From Acidobacteriota bacterium (GTDB taxonomy: Bacteria > Acidobacteriota > Terriglobia > Terriglobales > Acidobacteriaceae): a DNA stretch of 64,000 nt. The translations under genes were made by a program, and so were the position numbers. This document shows, piece after piece, positions 9,908-18,567 of the stretch. The notes beneath the pieces were generated by a model. That model saw nothing but the letters and a program-made list of their open reading frames with translations. It ran no database searches and was not told where the DNA came from. The DNA is taken from NCBI GenBank assembly GCA_031296105.1, contig JARLGJ010000048.1, positions 1 through 64,000 of the forward strand. The letters run 5' to 3'. Numbering within the stretch: position 1 is the first letter of the stretch; each line of letters starts with the position of its first letter.

Positions 9908-10978
9908 ATGCTGATTGTCATGCAGTCCAAGGCCACGCCCGAGCAGGTGCAGTCCATCTGCGAGCGCATTGAGAGTTTCGGATTCCGCGCCCATCCCATC
10001 GAAGGCACGCAGCACTTTGCCGTCGCCGTCACCGGCGACCTGCGCGGCATTGAGACCTGCGGGCTGGAGGAGATGCCCGGCGTGCAGGAGATCGTGCGCA
10101 TCAGCAAGCCCTACAAACTGGCCGGACGCGAAAGCAAGCCGGAAAATACCGTCGTCCGCTTCGCCAACTCCGACGTCACCATCGGCGGCGACGAGTTCGC
10201 CATCATCGCCGGACCCTGCTCGGTGGAAAGCCGCGAGCAGACGCTGCACATCGCGGAAAAGGTGGCCGCCTCGGGCGCGCGCTTCTTCCGCGGCGGAGCC
10301 TACAAGCCCCGTACCTCGCCCTACGCCTTCCAGGGCATGGGCGTCGAGGGCCTCAAAATTCTCGCCGAAGCGCGCGAGCGCACCGGCATGTTGATCGTCA
10401 CCGAGGCCGTGGACATCGAGGCCCTGGAAGCCATCGAGGACTACGCCGACATGATTCAGATCGGCGCCCGCAACATGCAGAACTTCTCCCTGCTTAAGCG
10501 CGCCGGACGTTCGCCTTTGCCGGTGCTGCTCAAGCGCGGCCTCAGCGCCACCCTGGAAGAACTTCTGATGAGCGCCGAGTACATCATGAGCGAGGGCAAC
10601 CGCAACGTGGTGCTCTGCGAGCGCGGCATCCGCACCTTCGCCGACCACTCGCGCAACACGCTGGACCTCAGCGTGATTCCCGCCGTGCACAAGCTCAGCC
10701 ACCTGCCCATCCTCAGCGATCCCAGCCACGGCACCGGCAAGCGCGACCGCGTAACGCCCCTGGCGCTGGCTTCGGCCGCCGTCGGCGCCGACGGCCTCAT
10801 CGTCGAGGTGCATCACGACCCCGAACGCGCGCTCTCCGACGGGCCGCAGTCCATGTTCCCCGAGCAGTTCGCCAACATGGTTTCGCAGTTGCGCGGCATT
10901 CTGCCGGTGGTCAAGCGCACCCTCAGCACCGAGCCTTTAAAGCCGCGGCCGGCGGCAACCCAGGCGGCCTGCAAGTGA
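9908..10978 (+). CDS. aroF: 3-deoxy-7-phosphoheptulonate (DAHP) synthase, type I-beta (356 aa)
   Basis: First step of the shikimate pathway: condenses phosphoenolpyruvate with erythrose 4-phosphate. Residues 1-75 form the ferredoxin-like regulatory domain of the Thermotoga-type enzyme (MLIVMQSKATPEQVQSICER). The barrel follows with IIAGPCSVESREQ, RGGAYKPRTSPYAFQG, IQIGARNMQNF, KRGLSATLEE and ILSDPSHGTGKRD. The ribosome site GAGGTAA precedes ATG 9908. Its TGA overlaps the GTG start of the next gene, so these four genes (to murB) look like one operon. The C-terminal tail of about 20 residues is Ala/Pro-rich. Confidence 0.95.
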   Translation: MLIVMQSKATPEQVQSICERIESFGFRAHPIEGTQHFAVAVTGDLRGIETCGLEEMPGVQEIVRISKPYKLAGRESKPENTVVRFANSDVTIGGDEFAIIAGPCSVESREQTLHIAEKVAASGARFFRGGAYKPRTSPYAFQGMGVEGLKILAEARERTGMLIVTEAVDIEALEAIEDYADMIQIGARNMQNFSLLKRAGRSPLPVLLKRGLSATLEELLMSAEYIMSEGNRNVVLCERGIRTFADHSRNTLDLSVIPAVHKLSHLPILSDPSHGTGKRDRVTPLALASAAVGADGLIVEVHHDPERALSDGPQSMFPEQFANMVSQLRGILPVVKRTLSTEPLKPRPAATQAACK

Positions 10979-12129
10979 CCTTTTCTTCTCTGCACGCCTA
11001 CCGTCCGGCAGTCATGCTGGCCATGGCCTCGGCCGTACTGCTATCCGGCTGCACCAAGCGCGTGGCCGAGCCGCCGCACAGCTACGCCTATGTCGCCAAC
11101 TTCGGCAGCAACAACGTCAGCGTCATCGACTTCGCCAGCATGAAGGTCACGGCCACGCTGCCTTCCGGAGCCAATCCCACGGCCATCGCCGCCAATCCGG
11201 AAAAGGACGAGGTCTATGTGGTCAACTCCGGCGCGGATTCGGTGACGGTCATCGACGCCGCCGCCAACCGCGTCGCCGGACGCATCCCCGCGGGGCGCAA
11301 TCCGGTTTCCATCTCCATCACCGGGGATGGCAAACGCGCCTGGGTGGCCAATCCGTCCGCCAACACGGTCACCGCCCTCGACCTGGAGAGCCATCGCCCC
11401 TCGGGCAGCATCTCCGTGGGCGGCGAACCCATCGCGGTGCGCGTCTCCGCCGACGGCAAATACGCGGCCACGGCCAACCGCGCGGACAACTCGGTGAGCG
11501 TCATTGACGCCGCCGCCGGCCGCGTTCGCGCCACGCTCAAGGTCTGCCAGGCGCCGGATTCCCTGGTGATTCTCCCCGACGGTTCCAAGGCCGTGGTGGG
11601 CTGCTCCGGATCGCGCCAGGTGGCCATCGTCAATCTCAAAAACGCGCTGGTCGAAGCTCTTTTGCGCGTCGGCGGCACGCCTGTCGATCTCGCCATGAAG
11701 CCCGACGGCGGCGAAGTCTTTGTTGCCAACTACGAGGCGCAGACCATCTCTGCCGTCAGCCCTTACACGGACGAGGTGAGCCAGAGCTTCCTGGCCGGAG
11801 ACCATCCCGTGCGCGCCCTGGTCAGCGGCGACAGTTCGACGCTTTACGTCAGCAATATGTCCTCCAACAGCGTGGCCGTCTTTGACGTCACCACCCGCAA
11901 GCTCATCACCACCGTGGACGTGGGCACCGCGCCCGGCGCGCTGGCCCTGAGCCCGGCGGAAAACATGCTGCTGGTGGCCAACTCCGGCTCCGGAGACGTA
12001 GCCGTGCTGCGCCTCGACAAGCGCCATGACAAAAAAGTGCTGGCCCCGCCGCCGCGCCTCTTCATGATGATCCCCACCGGCGACCGCCCCATCCAGATCG
12101 CCGTCAAGACCGCCCGCAAGGCCGGCTGA
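10975..12129 (+). CDS. YVTN-type beta-propeller lipoprotein (384 aa)
   Basis: Predicted cell-surface or periplasmic lipoprotein. The N-terminus has a signal peptide with lipobox LLSGC (Cys 26). The mature part repeats a roughly 42-residue blade with the pattern YVANFGSNNVSVIDFASMKV, at least seven times (VVNSGADSVTVIDAA, VANPSANTVTALDLE, ATANRADNSVSVIDAA, VANYEAQTISAVSP, YVSNMSSNSVAVFDV, VANSGSGDVAVLRLD). This fits a seven-bladed YVTN propeller. Such proteins usually bind partners or carbohydrates; no catalytic motif is seen. It starts at GTG overlapping the aroF stop (GTGA) and ends four bases before the rhomboid gene. Confidence 0.88.
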   Translation: MTFSSLHAYRPAVMLAMASAVLLSGCTKRVAEPPHSYAYVANFGSNNVSVIDFASMKVTATLPSGANPTAIAANPEKDEVYVVNSGADSVTVIDAAANRVAGRIPAGRNPVSISITGDGKRAWVANPSANTVTALDLESHRPSGSISVGGEPIAVRVSADGKYAATANRADNSVSVIDAAAGRVRATLKVCQAPDSLVILPDGSKAVVGCSGSRQVAIVNLKNALVEALLRVGGTPVDLAMKPDGGEVFVANYEAQTISAVSPYTDEVSQSFLAGDHPVRALVSGDSSTLYVSNMSSNSVAVFDVTTRKLITTVDVGTAPGALALSPAENMLLVANSGSGDVAVLRLDKRHDKKVLAPPPRLFMMIPTGDRPIQIAVKTARKAG

Positions 12130-12133
12130 TCCC

Positions 12134-13507
12134 ATGACCAACTGCGCCAGTTGCGGACGGGAATTCGTGGCCTCCAGTGACGCCGAGAACCTCTGTCCGC
12201 AATGCGCCGCGGAAATGCCTCCCGGCGAGCCGCTGCCCGCCACGCCGCAGCAGACTTCCTCCTGGGGATTTCTGCTGCACTCGCCCACCGTCGCGCTGAT
12301 TGCGGCCAACGCCCTGATCTTTGCGGCCATGGCCATCGAGAGCCGCCAGTTCGTCAACTTCGATGTGCCGCTCCTGATGCGCTGGGGAGCCAACTCGGCC
12401 CCGCTCACCTGCGGCGGACAGTGGTGGCGGCTCCTCACTTCCACCTTCCTGCACGCCGGCATCGCGCACATTGCGATCAACATGTGGGTGCTGTTCAACC
12501 TTGGCTGGTCGGCGGAGCTGCTCTTCGGCCGCTGGCGATTCACCCTGCTCTATCTGCTCAGCGGCATCGGAGGCAGCCTGGCCAGCGTCTGCTGGCTGGG
12601 CAATGCCCTCAGCGTCGGCGCCTCGGGAGCCATCTTCGGCGTGGCTGGAGCCTTGCTCCCCGCCATGCTCCTGGAGCACGACCCGCGCCTGCGCTCGGCC
12701 TTCAAGGGACAGCTCATCAGCGTCGCCGTCTTCGTGGTCTATAGCCTGGCGGCCGGCATGCAGCGCAGCGGCACCGACAACGCCGCCCACGTCGGCGGCC
12801 TCGTCATCGGCGCGCTGCTCGGAGCCATCTTCCCCTCCGGCGCCACCCGCCTCAAGCGCGGAGGTCTTCTCCGCGTGCTGGCCGGAGTCTTCCTCGCCGC
12901 GTCGCTGTTTGCCTTTGCCTCGGCCTACGCCATCCGCCGCAGCCAGCCCCTGGTGGAAGCCGACCGCGCCCAGACCCTCAGCCGCGCCGGACACGGCGAA
13001 GAAGCTCTGCTCCACGCCCGCCGCGCCGCCGCGCTCGATCCCGGCAACGCCCACCTCCAGTTCATGCTGGGCACTCTTTTGCTGGAGCAGAAGCAGTATC
13101 AGGACGCGCTAGAGCCCTTGCAAAACACCGTGCGCCTGCTGCCCACCTGGGGCCCCGGCTACGTCAATCTATGCCTGGCGCAGGTTGAGCTGCATCAGTT
13201 CTCCGCGGCGCGCGCCAACTGCGAGCAGGGCGCGAAATTCGCGCCCAACGACACCGAATCCTGGTTCAACCTGGGCCGCGCCCGCTACCTCACCGGAGAC
13301 CGCGACGGAGCGCGCCAGGCCCTGGCCAAGGCCGTCAGCATCAATCCCAACGGCTATGACGAGAATCTGCAATACGCCCTCATGCTGGTGGACGCCGGAA
13401 ACTTTGCCGAGGCCATTCCCTACCTGCAAAAAGCGCACGACCTGCGTCCAGATGACCGACTGGCAGAGCGCCTGCTGCAACACTCGCGAAAGATGACCGG
13501 ACAATGA
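12134..13507 (+). CDS. Rhomboid-family intramembrane serine protease with zinc ribbon and TPR repeats (457 aa)
   Basis: Three parts are visible. Residues 1-27 form a CxxC...CxxC zinc ribbon (C4, C7, C21, C24). Residues 50-275 form a six-helix rhomboid core with the catalytic Ser in GASGAIFG (S164), the catalytic His in NAAHVGG (H219) and the L1-loop-like FLHAGIAHIAINMWVLF. Residues 285-455 form tetratricopeptide repeats. The active-site pair is intact, so it is likely a working protease acting within the inner membrane, with TPRs for partner binding. It is coupled upstream to the propeller lipoprotein, a possible substrate or partner by context only, and overlaps murB by ATGA. Confidence 0.9.
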   Translation: MTNCASCGREFVASSDAENLCPQCAAEMPPGEPLPATPQQTSSWGFLLHSPTVALIAANALIFAAMAIESRQFVNFDVPLLMRWGANSAPLTCGGQWWRLLTSTFLHAGIAHIAINMWVLFNLGWSAELLFGRWRFTLLYLLSGIGGSLASVCWLGNALSVGASGAIFGVAGALLPAMLLEHDPRLRSAFKGQLISVAVFVVYSLAAGMQRSGTDNAAHVGGLVIGALLGAIFPSGATRLKRGGLLRVLAGVFLAASLFAFASAYAIRRSQPLVEADRAQTLSRAGHGEEALLHARRAAALDPGNAHLQFMLGTLLLEQKQYQDALEPLQNTVRLLPTWGPGYVNLCLAQVELHQFSAARANCEQGAKFAPNDTESWFNLGRARYLTGDRDGARQALAKAVSINPNGYDENLQYALMLVDAGNFAEAIPYLQKAHDLRPDDRLAERLLQHSRKMTGQ

Positions 13508-14553
13508 TCGAGATTCAGGAAAACATCCCGCTCGCCTCCTGGACCACCCTGGGCGTGGGCGGCAACGCCATGTACTTTGCCGTGGCCTTCGCCGAAGACG
13601 AAGTGCGGGAGGCTTTGGAGTTCGTCCAGCGCCGCAATGTCCCATTCTTCGTCCTCGGCGGCGGCAGCAACCTCTTGGTCAGTGACCGGGGCTTTCCCGG
13701 CCTCGTCCTGCGCATCGCCATTGGCGGCATCGAGCCGCGCCAGGAGTCCTCCGGCGTTGTCTTCCGCGCCGGGGCCGGCGTGGAATGGGATTCCCTGGTG
13801 GAGCGCACCGTGGCGGCCAACTGCGCCGGTCTGGAGTGCCTCAGCGGCATTCCCGGCAGCGTGGGCGGCACGCCGGTGCAGAACGTGGGCGCCTACGGAC
13901 AGGAGGTCGCCTCGTCAATCGTGCGCGTCGAGGGCGTCGAGATCGCCTCCGCTCGCAAGGTCGCGTTCTCCCGCGAGGAGTGCGGCTTCCACTACCGCCA
14001 CAGCCGCTTCAACCAGCAGGACGCCGGCCGCTACATTCTCACCTTCGTGGAGTACGCTCTACGGCCCGGCGGCGAGCCTCAACTGGCCTACACCGACCTG
14101 AAGCGCCACTTTGCCGATACCCTGGCTGCGGGCGCAAGGCCTTCGCTCGCCGAGGTGCGCCAGGGCGTGCTGGAGATCCGCCGCCGCAAGGGCATGGTCT
14201 TCGACGAGAACGATCCCGACAGCCACAGCGCCGGATCGTTCTTCAAGAATCCCGTGGTCTCCCGCGAGGAGTACGCGCGCATCGCCGCCACCTCCACCGT
14301 GCCGGTGCCGCACTATGACGCTCCGGAGGGACGCATCAAGCTGGCCGCCGCCTGGCTCATCGAACAGTCGGGCATCTCCCGAGGCTTCGCGCTCGGCCCG
14401 GCCGCTGTCAGCGGCAAGCACACCCTGGCCCTCACTAACCGCGGTGGCGCCACCGCCACGGACATCGTGCGCCTGAAGGAGCACGTCGAGGCCCAGGTCC
14501 TCGGGCGCTTCGGCGTCCAGCTTCAGCCGGAGCCCGTTCTGCTGGGCTTCTAG
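13504..14553 (+). CDS. murB: UDP-N-acetylenolpyruvoylglucosamine reductase (349 aa)
   Basis: Second committed step of peptidoglycan precursor synthesis: reduces UDP-GlcNAc-enolpyruvate to UDP-MurNAc with FAD and NADPH. Motifs are TTLGVGGNA, VLGGGSNLLVSDRGFPGLVLR, the FAD loop GIPGSVGGTPVQNVGAYGQE, FHYRHSRF (type I MurB) and SAGSFFKNPVV with the catalytic Ser. It starts by ATGA overlap with the rhomboid gene and is the last gene of this plus-strand operon. It lies apart from the murC/fts cluster at 18.6-24.1 kb, unlike the classical arrangement. Confidence 0.96.
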   Translation: MIEIQENIPLASWTTLGVGGNAMYFAVAFAEDEVREALEFVQRRNVPFFVLGGGSNLLVSDRGFPGLVLRIAIGGIEPRQESSGVVFRAGAGVEWDSLVERTVAANCAGLECLSGIPGSVGGTPVQNVGAYGQEVASSIVRVEGVEIASARKVAFSREECGFHYRHSRFNQQDAGRYILTFVEYALRPGGEPQLAYTDLKRHFADTLAAGARPSLAEVRQGVLEIRRRKGMVFDENDPDSHSAGSFFKNPVVSREEYARIAATSTVPVPHYDAPEGRIKLAAAWLIEQSGISRGFALGPAAVSGKHTLALTNRGGATATDIVRLKEHVEAQVLGRFGVQLQPEPVLLGF

Positions 14554-14555
14554 TT

Positions 14556-14636
14556 GTGCCCCAGGTTGTGTCAGGCTGTGCCCCAGGTGCGCCCCAGGTG
14601 TGCCCCAGGTTCGCGAGCGTAGCGAGCTAACCTGGG
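14556..14636 (+). repeat. CCCAGGTT-family repeat with tandem partial units, 3' of murB
   Basis: A full copy (14600-14636, GTGCCCCAGGTTCGCGAGCG to AACCTGGG) is preceded by three truncated tandem heads (GTGCCCCAGGTT, GTGCCCCAGGT, GCGCCCCAGGT). It begins two bases after the murB stop, so the mRNA would end in a stack of hairpins. Between 14637 and 14761 I see nothing further. Confidence 0.85.
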
Positions 14637-14761
14637 TACATCCTTTGAAGATAATTGGGAGATTCAGACGGACGGAGGGTGTCCGCGCAAGACGGCACGC
14701 TGCCGCGTGGAGGCGGCGCGAAAGAACTGCCCGGCAGCCCTGGCGTGGCTGCCGCGAACGG

Positions 14762-14902
14762 CTACTGCGGCTGTTTTGGACGGCGCAGCTTCAGCACGCT
14801 GCCTGGCATGCCGCGCGTTTCGCTCAACACGGCTACCGTGGCGAGCACGCCCATCACCAGGAACAACGCGAAGAAGATCACCGCAATCACAAGCACCGGC
14901 AT
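14762..14902 (-). CDS. Small single-pass membrane protein (46 aa)
   Basis: A 46-residue frame starts MPVLVIAVIFFALFLVMGVL, has one membrane helix (residues 2-26) and ends in a basic tail (KLRRPKQPQ). The ribosome-site sequence GAGGTGC lies five bases before ATG 14902. The strong hydrophobic helix, positive-inside tail and good ribosome site argue that it is real despite its size. No family recognised. It stands between murB (opposite strand) and a coiled-coil protein gene. Confidence 0.6.
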   Translation of the reverse strand: MPVLVIAVIFFALFLVMGVLATVAVLSETRGMPGSVLKLRRPKQPQ

Positions 14903-14981
14903 AACGCACCTCGGGCAGTATTCTGCGGCGAAAGCAAACACCCTTCGGTGATCTTCGTCACCTATCCGGGTGCGCCTCTGC

Positions 14982-15242
14982 CTAGCTCAGCTTTGCCAGC
15001 TCGCCGTCGATCTGCTCCAGCTCGGAGGAAAGCAACGCCTTGTACCGTTCGTTGCTGGTCCGTTCAAGCTGCTCGCAGATGCGGGCGCGATTCAGTTGCA
15101 AGGCCTGCACCTTGCGCGTTTGCTCGGCATGCTTGCGCCCCTGAATCAGCTTCTCGTCTGCGCTCGCGGCCTCGGGAGTAAGGACCGGCTGCGACTGCTG
15201 CTGCTGTGCTGCTACGGAATTCGGATCACCGCCATTTACCAT
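14982..15242 (-). CDS. Small charged helical protein (86 aa)
   Basis: No family recognised. After a Gln-rich head (VAAQQQQSQPV) the protein is one long charged helix (EKLIQGRKHAEQTRKVQALQLNRARICEQLERTSNERYKALLSSELEQIDGELAKL, residues 30-85) with heptad spacing of Leu and Ile, so a coiled coil is likely. No export signal. The frame is closed by normal start and stop codons. It lies 3' of the outer-membrane pair and beyond their terminator. Confidence 0.55.
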   Translation of the reverse strand: MVNGGDPNSVAAQQQQSQPVLTPEAASADEKLIQGRKHAEQTRKVQALQLNRARICEQLERTSNERYKALLSSELEQIDGELAKLS

Positions 15243-15266
15243 GTGTTGATTATAAAGGGCAAAGGC

Positions 15267-15305
15267 ACTGGAAAGAAAGCGAAGGGGCCGGTTTGCACCG
15301 GCCCC
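15267..15305 (-). terminator. Terminator after the outer-membrane protein pair
   Basis: The hairpin GGGGCCGGTGCAAACCGGCC plus CC (15284-15305) is followed on the minus strand by TTCGCTTTCTTTCC, a broken T-tract, about 25 bases after the stop codon of the barrel gene. Confidence 0.7.
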
Positions 15306-15329
15306 GCGCAGAAAATCCCACTGCGGAAC

Positions 15330-15908
15330 TTAGAATTTAAACACCAATCCGGCCGTATAGCGGAAGGCCCCGCCATGCTTGGCATAGTAGTAGTCAAACT
15401 GTCCCAGACGCACGTTCATGTGCGGGTTAGCCTTCATATCCAGGCCCGCGCCCAGGTCAAAGGCAAAATTGCCACTGTAAAAATCTCCCGGCTGGCCATG
15501 TTTCAATCCCGGAACGCTGATGCGCTGGTGATCGTACCCGGCCAGCACGTGGACAAAAGGCGTCGCCCCTGAATCCGTGGACCGCACCGCGTACGTGGGA
15601 CCGGCCAGATAGCCCCAGCGATAGGCGTTCTCGCCCGACTGCTGCACGTCGCTCTTGGTGAGGCGGGTGACGTCGGCCGTGATGCCCCAGTTGTCGTTCA
15701 GGTAGCGCGTCAACTGGAACGACGGCCCCTTCATGCCCGTGCTGCCCAGTCCTTCGTCCGAGATGCTGGTGTGCGCGAAGCTATAGCCGAGCATCAGGTC
15801 GTACTTCGACAGCATCAGCGGGGCCTGTTCTTCCTCCTGCTCCTGCTGCGCGAACAGCGCCGCGCTCAGGAGCAACAGGGTGGCCAGCAGAACAAGAATT
15901 TTTCGCAT
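15330..15908 (-). CDS. Outer-membrane beta-barrel protein, OmpA-like fold (192 aa)
   Basis: Signal peptide MRKILVLLATLLLLSAALFA, then alternating amphipathic strands and a C-terminal Phe (RYTAGLVFKF), the outer-membrane barrel insertion signature. The size suits an eight-stranded barrel of the OmpA/OmpX kind. It is a tandem paralogue of the next gene upstream: both carry an FQxxxYLxxxxG segment, a GPTY segment, ADRE/GYDH loops and RLGQxDxxYxxHxGxxFRYTxG near the end. ATG 15908 is chosen because the signal peptide begins there; the open frame runs further upstream without sense. Confidence 0.85.
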   Translation of the reverse strand: MRKILVLLATLLLLSAALFAQQEQEEEQAPLMLSKYDLMLGYSFAHTSISDEGLGSTGMKGPSFQLTRYLNDNWGITADVTRLTKSDVQQSGENAYRWGYLAGPTYAVRSTDSGATPFVHVLAGYDHQRISVPGLKHGQPGDFYSGNFAFDLGAGLDMKANPHMNVRLGQFDYYYAKHGGAFRYTAGLVFKF

Positions 15909-15996
15909 ATATTCCGTCTCCCAAAACAACTCCCCGAGGGTTGCCCGCGCCTTGCTGCCGGACTCCGCCAGGGATGAATTTCCCGGTCCCGCGGGC

Positions 15997-16599
15997 TTAG
16001 AAGCGCACCACAATGCCGCCGGTGTAGCGGAAGGAAGCCTGGTTCTTGCCGTAGTGCTCGGTGTAGAGGAAATCAGCCTGCCCCAGGCGGATCGCCAGGT
16101 GCTTGGAGAGATTGCCGTCCACGGTTACGCCGCCCATGACGGCCCATGCATCATCCTGAACCTCATACGTGGTGGCGCCCATTGGCAGCGTAAAATGCTC
16201 GCGGTCCGCGCCCGCCAGGGCATGCACGTTCATGGTGATGAAGCCGAACGACGGCAGGCGGTAGGTCGGTCCCACCAAATATCCCGTACGCTGGCACTTG
16301 ATCCCGGTCGCATCCACCTTGCGGCGCGAGCCGCGCGAAAGGTCCATGGTGTAGCCGAAGGACTTGTGGTTCTTCAGATAGTGGCTGAACTGGAAGTCCA
16401 CGCCATTCAGGCTGGTCTTCTGCACGTCCACCAGTTGCGCCCCACTCACCACGTTGCTGCCGTTGGTGTCGGCGTACTCGTAGAGGTACCCAAGGTAGAT
16501 TTCGTTGTTGGGCGCCACAATCTGGGGCGCCTCCATCTGGGCTGCGGCAAAGGTTCCCAGACACATCAGGCCGAGAACCAGCAGGGTCAATCTGCGCAT
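15997..16599 (-). CDS. Outer-membrane beta-barrel protein, paralogue of the neighbour (200 aa)
   Basis: Signal peptide MRRLTLLVLGLMCLGTFAAAQ and a barrel ending in FRYTGGIVVRF with a terminal Phe. It shares the GPTYRLPSFGF, GADREHF and RLGQADFLYTEHYGKNQASFRYTGG patterns with the downstream gene, so the pair arose by tandem duplication. The ribosome site GGAGGA lies at good spacing before ATG 16599. The genes are 88 bases apart on one strand and likely share a promoter. Function beyond an outer-membrane role cannot be told. Confidence 0.85.
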   Translation of the reverse strand: MRRLTLLVLGLMCLGTFAAAQMEAPQIVAPNNEIYLGYLYEYADTNGSNVVSGAQLVDVQKTSLNGVDFQFSHYLKNHKSFGYTMDLSRGSRRKVDATGIKCQRTGYLVGPTYRLPSFGFITMNVHALAGADREHFTLPMGATTYEVQDDAWAVMGGVTVDGNLSKHLAIRLGQADFLYTEHYGKNQASFRYTGGIVVRF

Positions 16600-16753
16600 C
16601 ACAAAATCCTCCGCAGGCAAAAACCATCACCGGCATCGCCGCGCGAACATCAACACGGCTCCGCGCTCCGAAGATGGATTGCTCGTCTGCTTTCAAGTTA
16701 TCACGGCGGAGGCACTTGAGGGCAGTGCCCGGGGCATTGCCCAACCGCCGATA

Positions 16754-16783
16754 ATGGCAACGGCCCTCCCACCGGGGAGGGCC
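16754..16783 (-). terminator. Hairpin after the penicillin-binding protein gene
   Basis: Perfect nine-base stem GGCCCTCCC / GGGAGGGCC with a four-base loop (16762-16783), about 20 bases after the stop codon. There is no T-run, so termination may be weak or Rho-aided. Confidence 0.45.
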
Positions 16784-16804
16784 GCCGAATCTGCAAACCG
16801 CCGC

Positions 16805-18148
16805 TTACCGCGCCGAGGCCGCGCGCACCGGGCTGGCATTGCCCGCAAAGTAGTGGTCCTCTTCCAGATTGCGGTAGAAGCGGCCCGCCAGTTCCGCGGC
16901 CTTGGGACCAAACACCGCGTGGTCGCCCTGCAGGAAGATCACGGTCACAATGCGTCCGTACTGCGAAGTGGTAAACGAGCCGAACCAGCCGAAGCGCGTG
17001 CCGTCGTTGCTGCACGTGCCCGTCTTGCCGAAGACATCTTCCGCGGTAAAGCTGGTGCGCAGCTTGCGCGCCGTGCCGTATTGCGTGGCGCCCAGCATCC
17101 CCTCGCTCACCTCGGGAATCAGCGGCGCAATGTCCAGGTAGCGCTTGACCCGCGGCTGGAAGTGCGTTGCCTCGGTGGCGTTGCGCGGATGCTGCAGGTA
17201 GTACAGGGTGCCGCCGTTGGCCAGAGAGGCCAGTAGAGCGCCCAGTTGCAGCGGCGTCATGCTCACGCCCTCGCCAAACGAGCACATCCTGCCCACGCCG
17301 CCTTCGCTGGCCGGAATCTCTTCCGTGGGATAGGTGCCCAGCCGCTCGCCCGGAATGTTCCACCCGGCGAGCTCGCCCAATCCGTACTGGTGCGCGTAGT
17401 AGCTCACCTTCTGGAAGCCCAGGCGGCGTCCCAGGGTCTCAAAATACATGTTGTTGGAGTGCGCCAGCGCCTGGTTCATGTTGAGCTGCCAGTTGCCCAG
17501 CTTCACCGGCGTGTCCTTGGTGACAATGCCTTCGCTCAGCGCGGCCAGCGCCACCGAGATCTTGATGGTCGAACACGGCTGCGCGCCGCTCGACAACGCC
17601 AGCTTCTGGTTCACCATGGCCAGAATGCGTCCGTTGCTGGGATCGATGGCCACCACCGTGCCGTTCATCGTGCCCAGGGCATCCACCGCCGCGCGGCGCA
17701 CCGCCGGGTCTTCGCCCGCCGTCAGGTCGCCCGCCTCGGGATTGCCGTCATACGAGCTGGCGGTAAAACGCTCCCACACCTTGGCCGGACGCTTGCCGCG
17801 CGCCGTGCGCAGCCCCTTCGCGCCCTTCTTTGGCGCCTCGGCCACTTCCGCCCGGGACGTGGCCTTGCCCATCCTTGACGCGGCCTTGCCGCCCTTGGCC
17901 GCAGCCTTTGTCTTTCCCGCGGCTTTGCCCTTCGGCTGCGCCTTGGACGCCTTCTGGCTGGTCACCGGACGGCTGTGCCGGGACGCGGCCATGCGCCGCT
18001 CCGTGCTCGCCGATTCCTTGACCTTGCGGTTGCCGCGGCTCTCGCGGCGGGTAGAAATCGACGCCGGAAACGCCTGCAGCACCAGGCAGAAAATCAATAG
18101 GGCCGTAGCAACGGCCCTGCCAGAGCGGGTTGACCAAATACTCAACAT
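16805..18148 (-). CDS. Penicillin-binding protein, transpeptidase domain with Lys/Ala-rich linker (447 aa)
   Basis: Predicted D,D-transpeptidase anchored in the inner membrane and acting on peptidoglycan in the periplasm. A single N-terminal helix (residues 11-30) is followed by a long, very basic low-complexity linker (residues 33-125, repeats of KAAGKTKAAAKGGKAASRMGK type), then the transpeptidase domain. All three catalytic motifs are present: SxxK at S193-TIK (PCSTIKIS), SxN at S231 (HSNNMYFE) and KTG at 375-377 (VFGKTGTCS). There is no class A glycosyltransferase domain and no typical class B dimerisation domain, so it is a reduced class B-like or single-domain enzyme. The basic linker could bind cell wall. 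Confidence 0.87.
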   Translation of the reverse strand: MLSIWSTRSGRAVATALLIFCLVLQAFPASISTRRESRGNRKVKESASTERRMAASRHSRPVTSQKASKAQPKGKAAGKTKAAAKGGKAASRMGKATSRAEVAEAPKKGAKGLRTARGKRPAKVWERFTASSYDGNPEAGDLTAGEDPAVRRAAVDALGTMNGTVVAIDPSNGRILAMVNQKLALSSGAQPCSTIKISVALAALSEGIVTKDTPVKLGNWQLNMNQALAHSNNMYFETLGRRLGFQKVSYYAHQYGLGELAGWNIPGERLGTYPTEEIPASEGGVGRMCSFGEGVSMTPLQLGALLASLANGGTLYYLQHPRNATEATHFQPRVKRYLDIAPLIPEVSEGMLGATQYGTARKLRTSFTAEDVFGKTGTCSNDGTRFGWFGSFTTSQYGRIVTVIFLQGDHAVFGPKAAELAGRFYRNLEEDHYFAGNASPVRAASAR

Positions 18149-18566
18149 GAATCCTTTTCCTCGTGCTTCCGGGCTCGCTCCGGCGATGGCGATACCTAGA
18201 GCAAAACCTAGGGATACTGTGCCCTGTCTAAAATGGCTCAGGGTCGCCGCTCCCTGATGGTCGCGTCAACTCAACCGCGCGGCCTCGGGATACGTTTTCC
18301 CTGGTTTCGCTCTTGCCCACCCCGGTGGTTGGTAACCTGAGACTAGGCCCTATAACGGTTACCAGCAAGCCAAACCTGCCACTTCCGCGCAAAACTCCGA
18401 TCACTGAAGTACATCCTCGGGATCGGTCCCTTGGGATGTCTCCACCCTAAGGAAACACTTCACCGGCACCGCAATGCGCGAGCGGACAAACGTTCATTCT
18501 TGATAGGTAACACGAATGGAGTACACAGGTTGCTAACTGTCTTGGTTCGTCTGGACTTTCGCTCTG
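18149..18566. other. Intergenic region between ftsZ and the PBP gene
   Basis: No gene is visible on either strand in this stretch of about 420 bases. It should contain the promoter of the minus-strand PBP gene, but I cannot pick a convincing -35/-10 pair. A short inverted pair, GGTTGGTAACC (18329-18339) and GGTTACC (18356-18362), is the only structure noted. Confidence 0.5.
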
Positions 18567-18567
18567 C

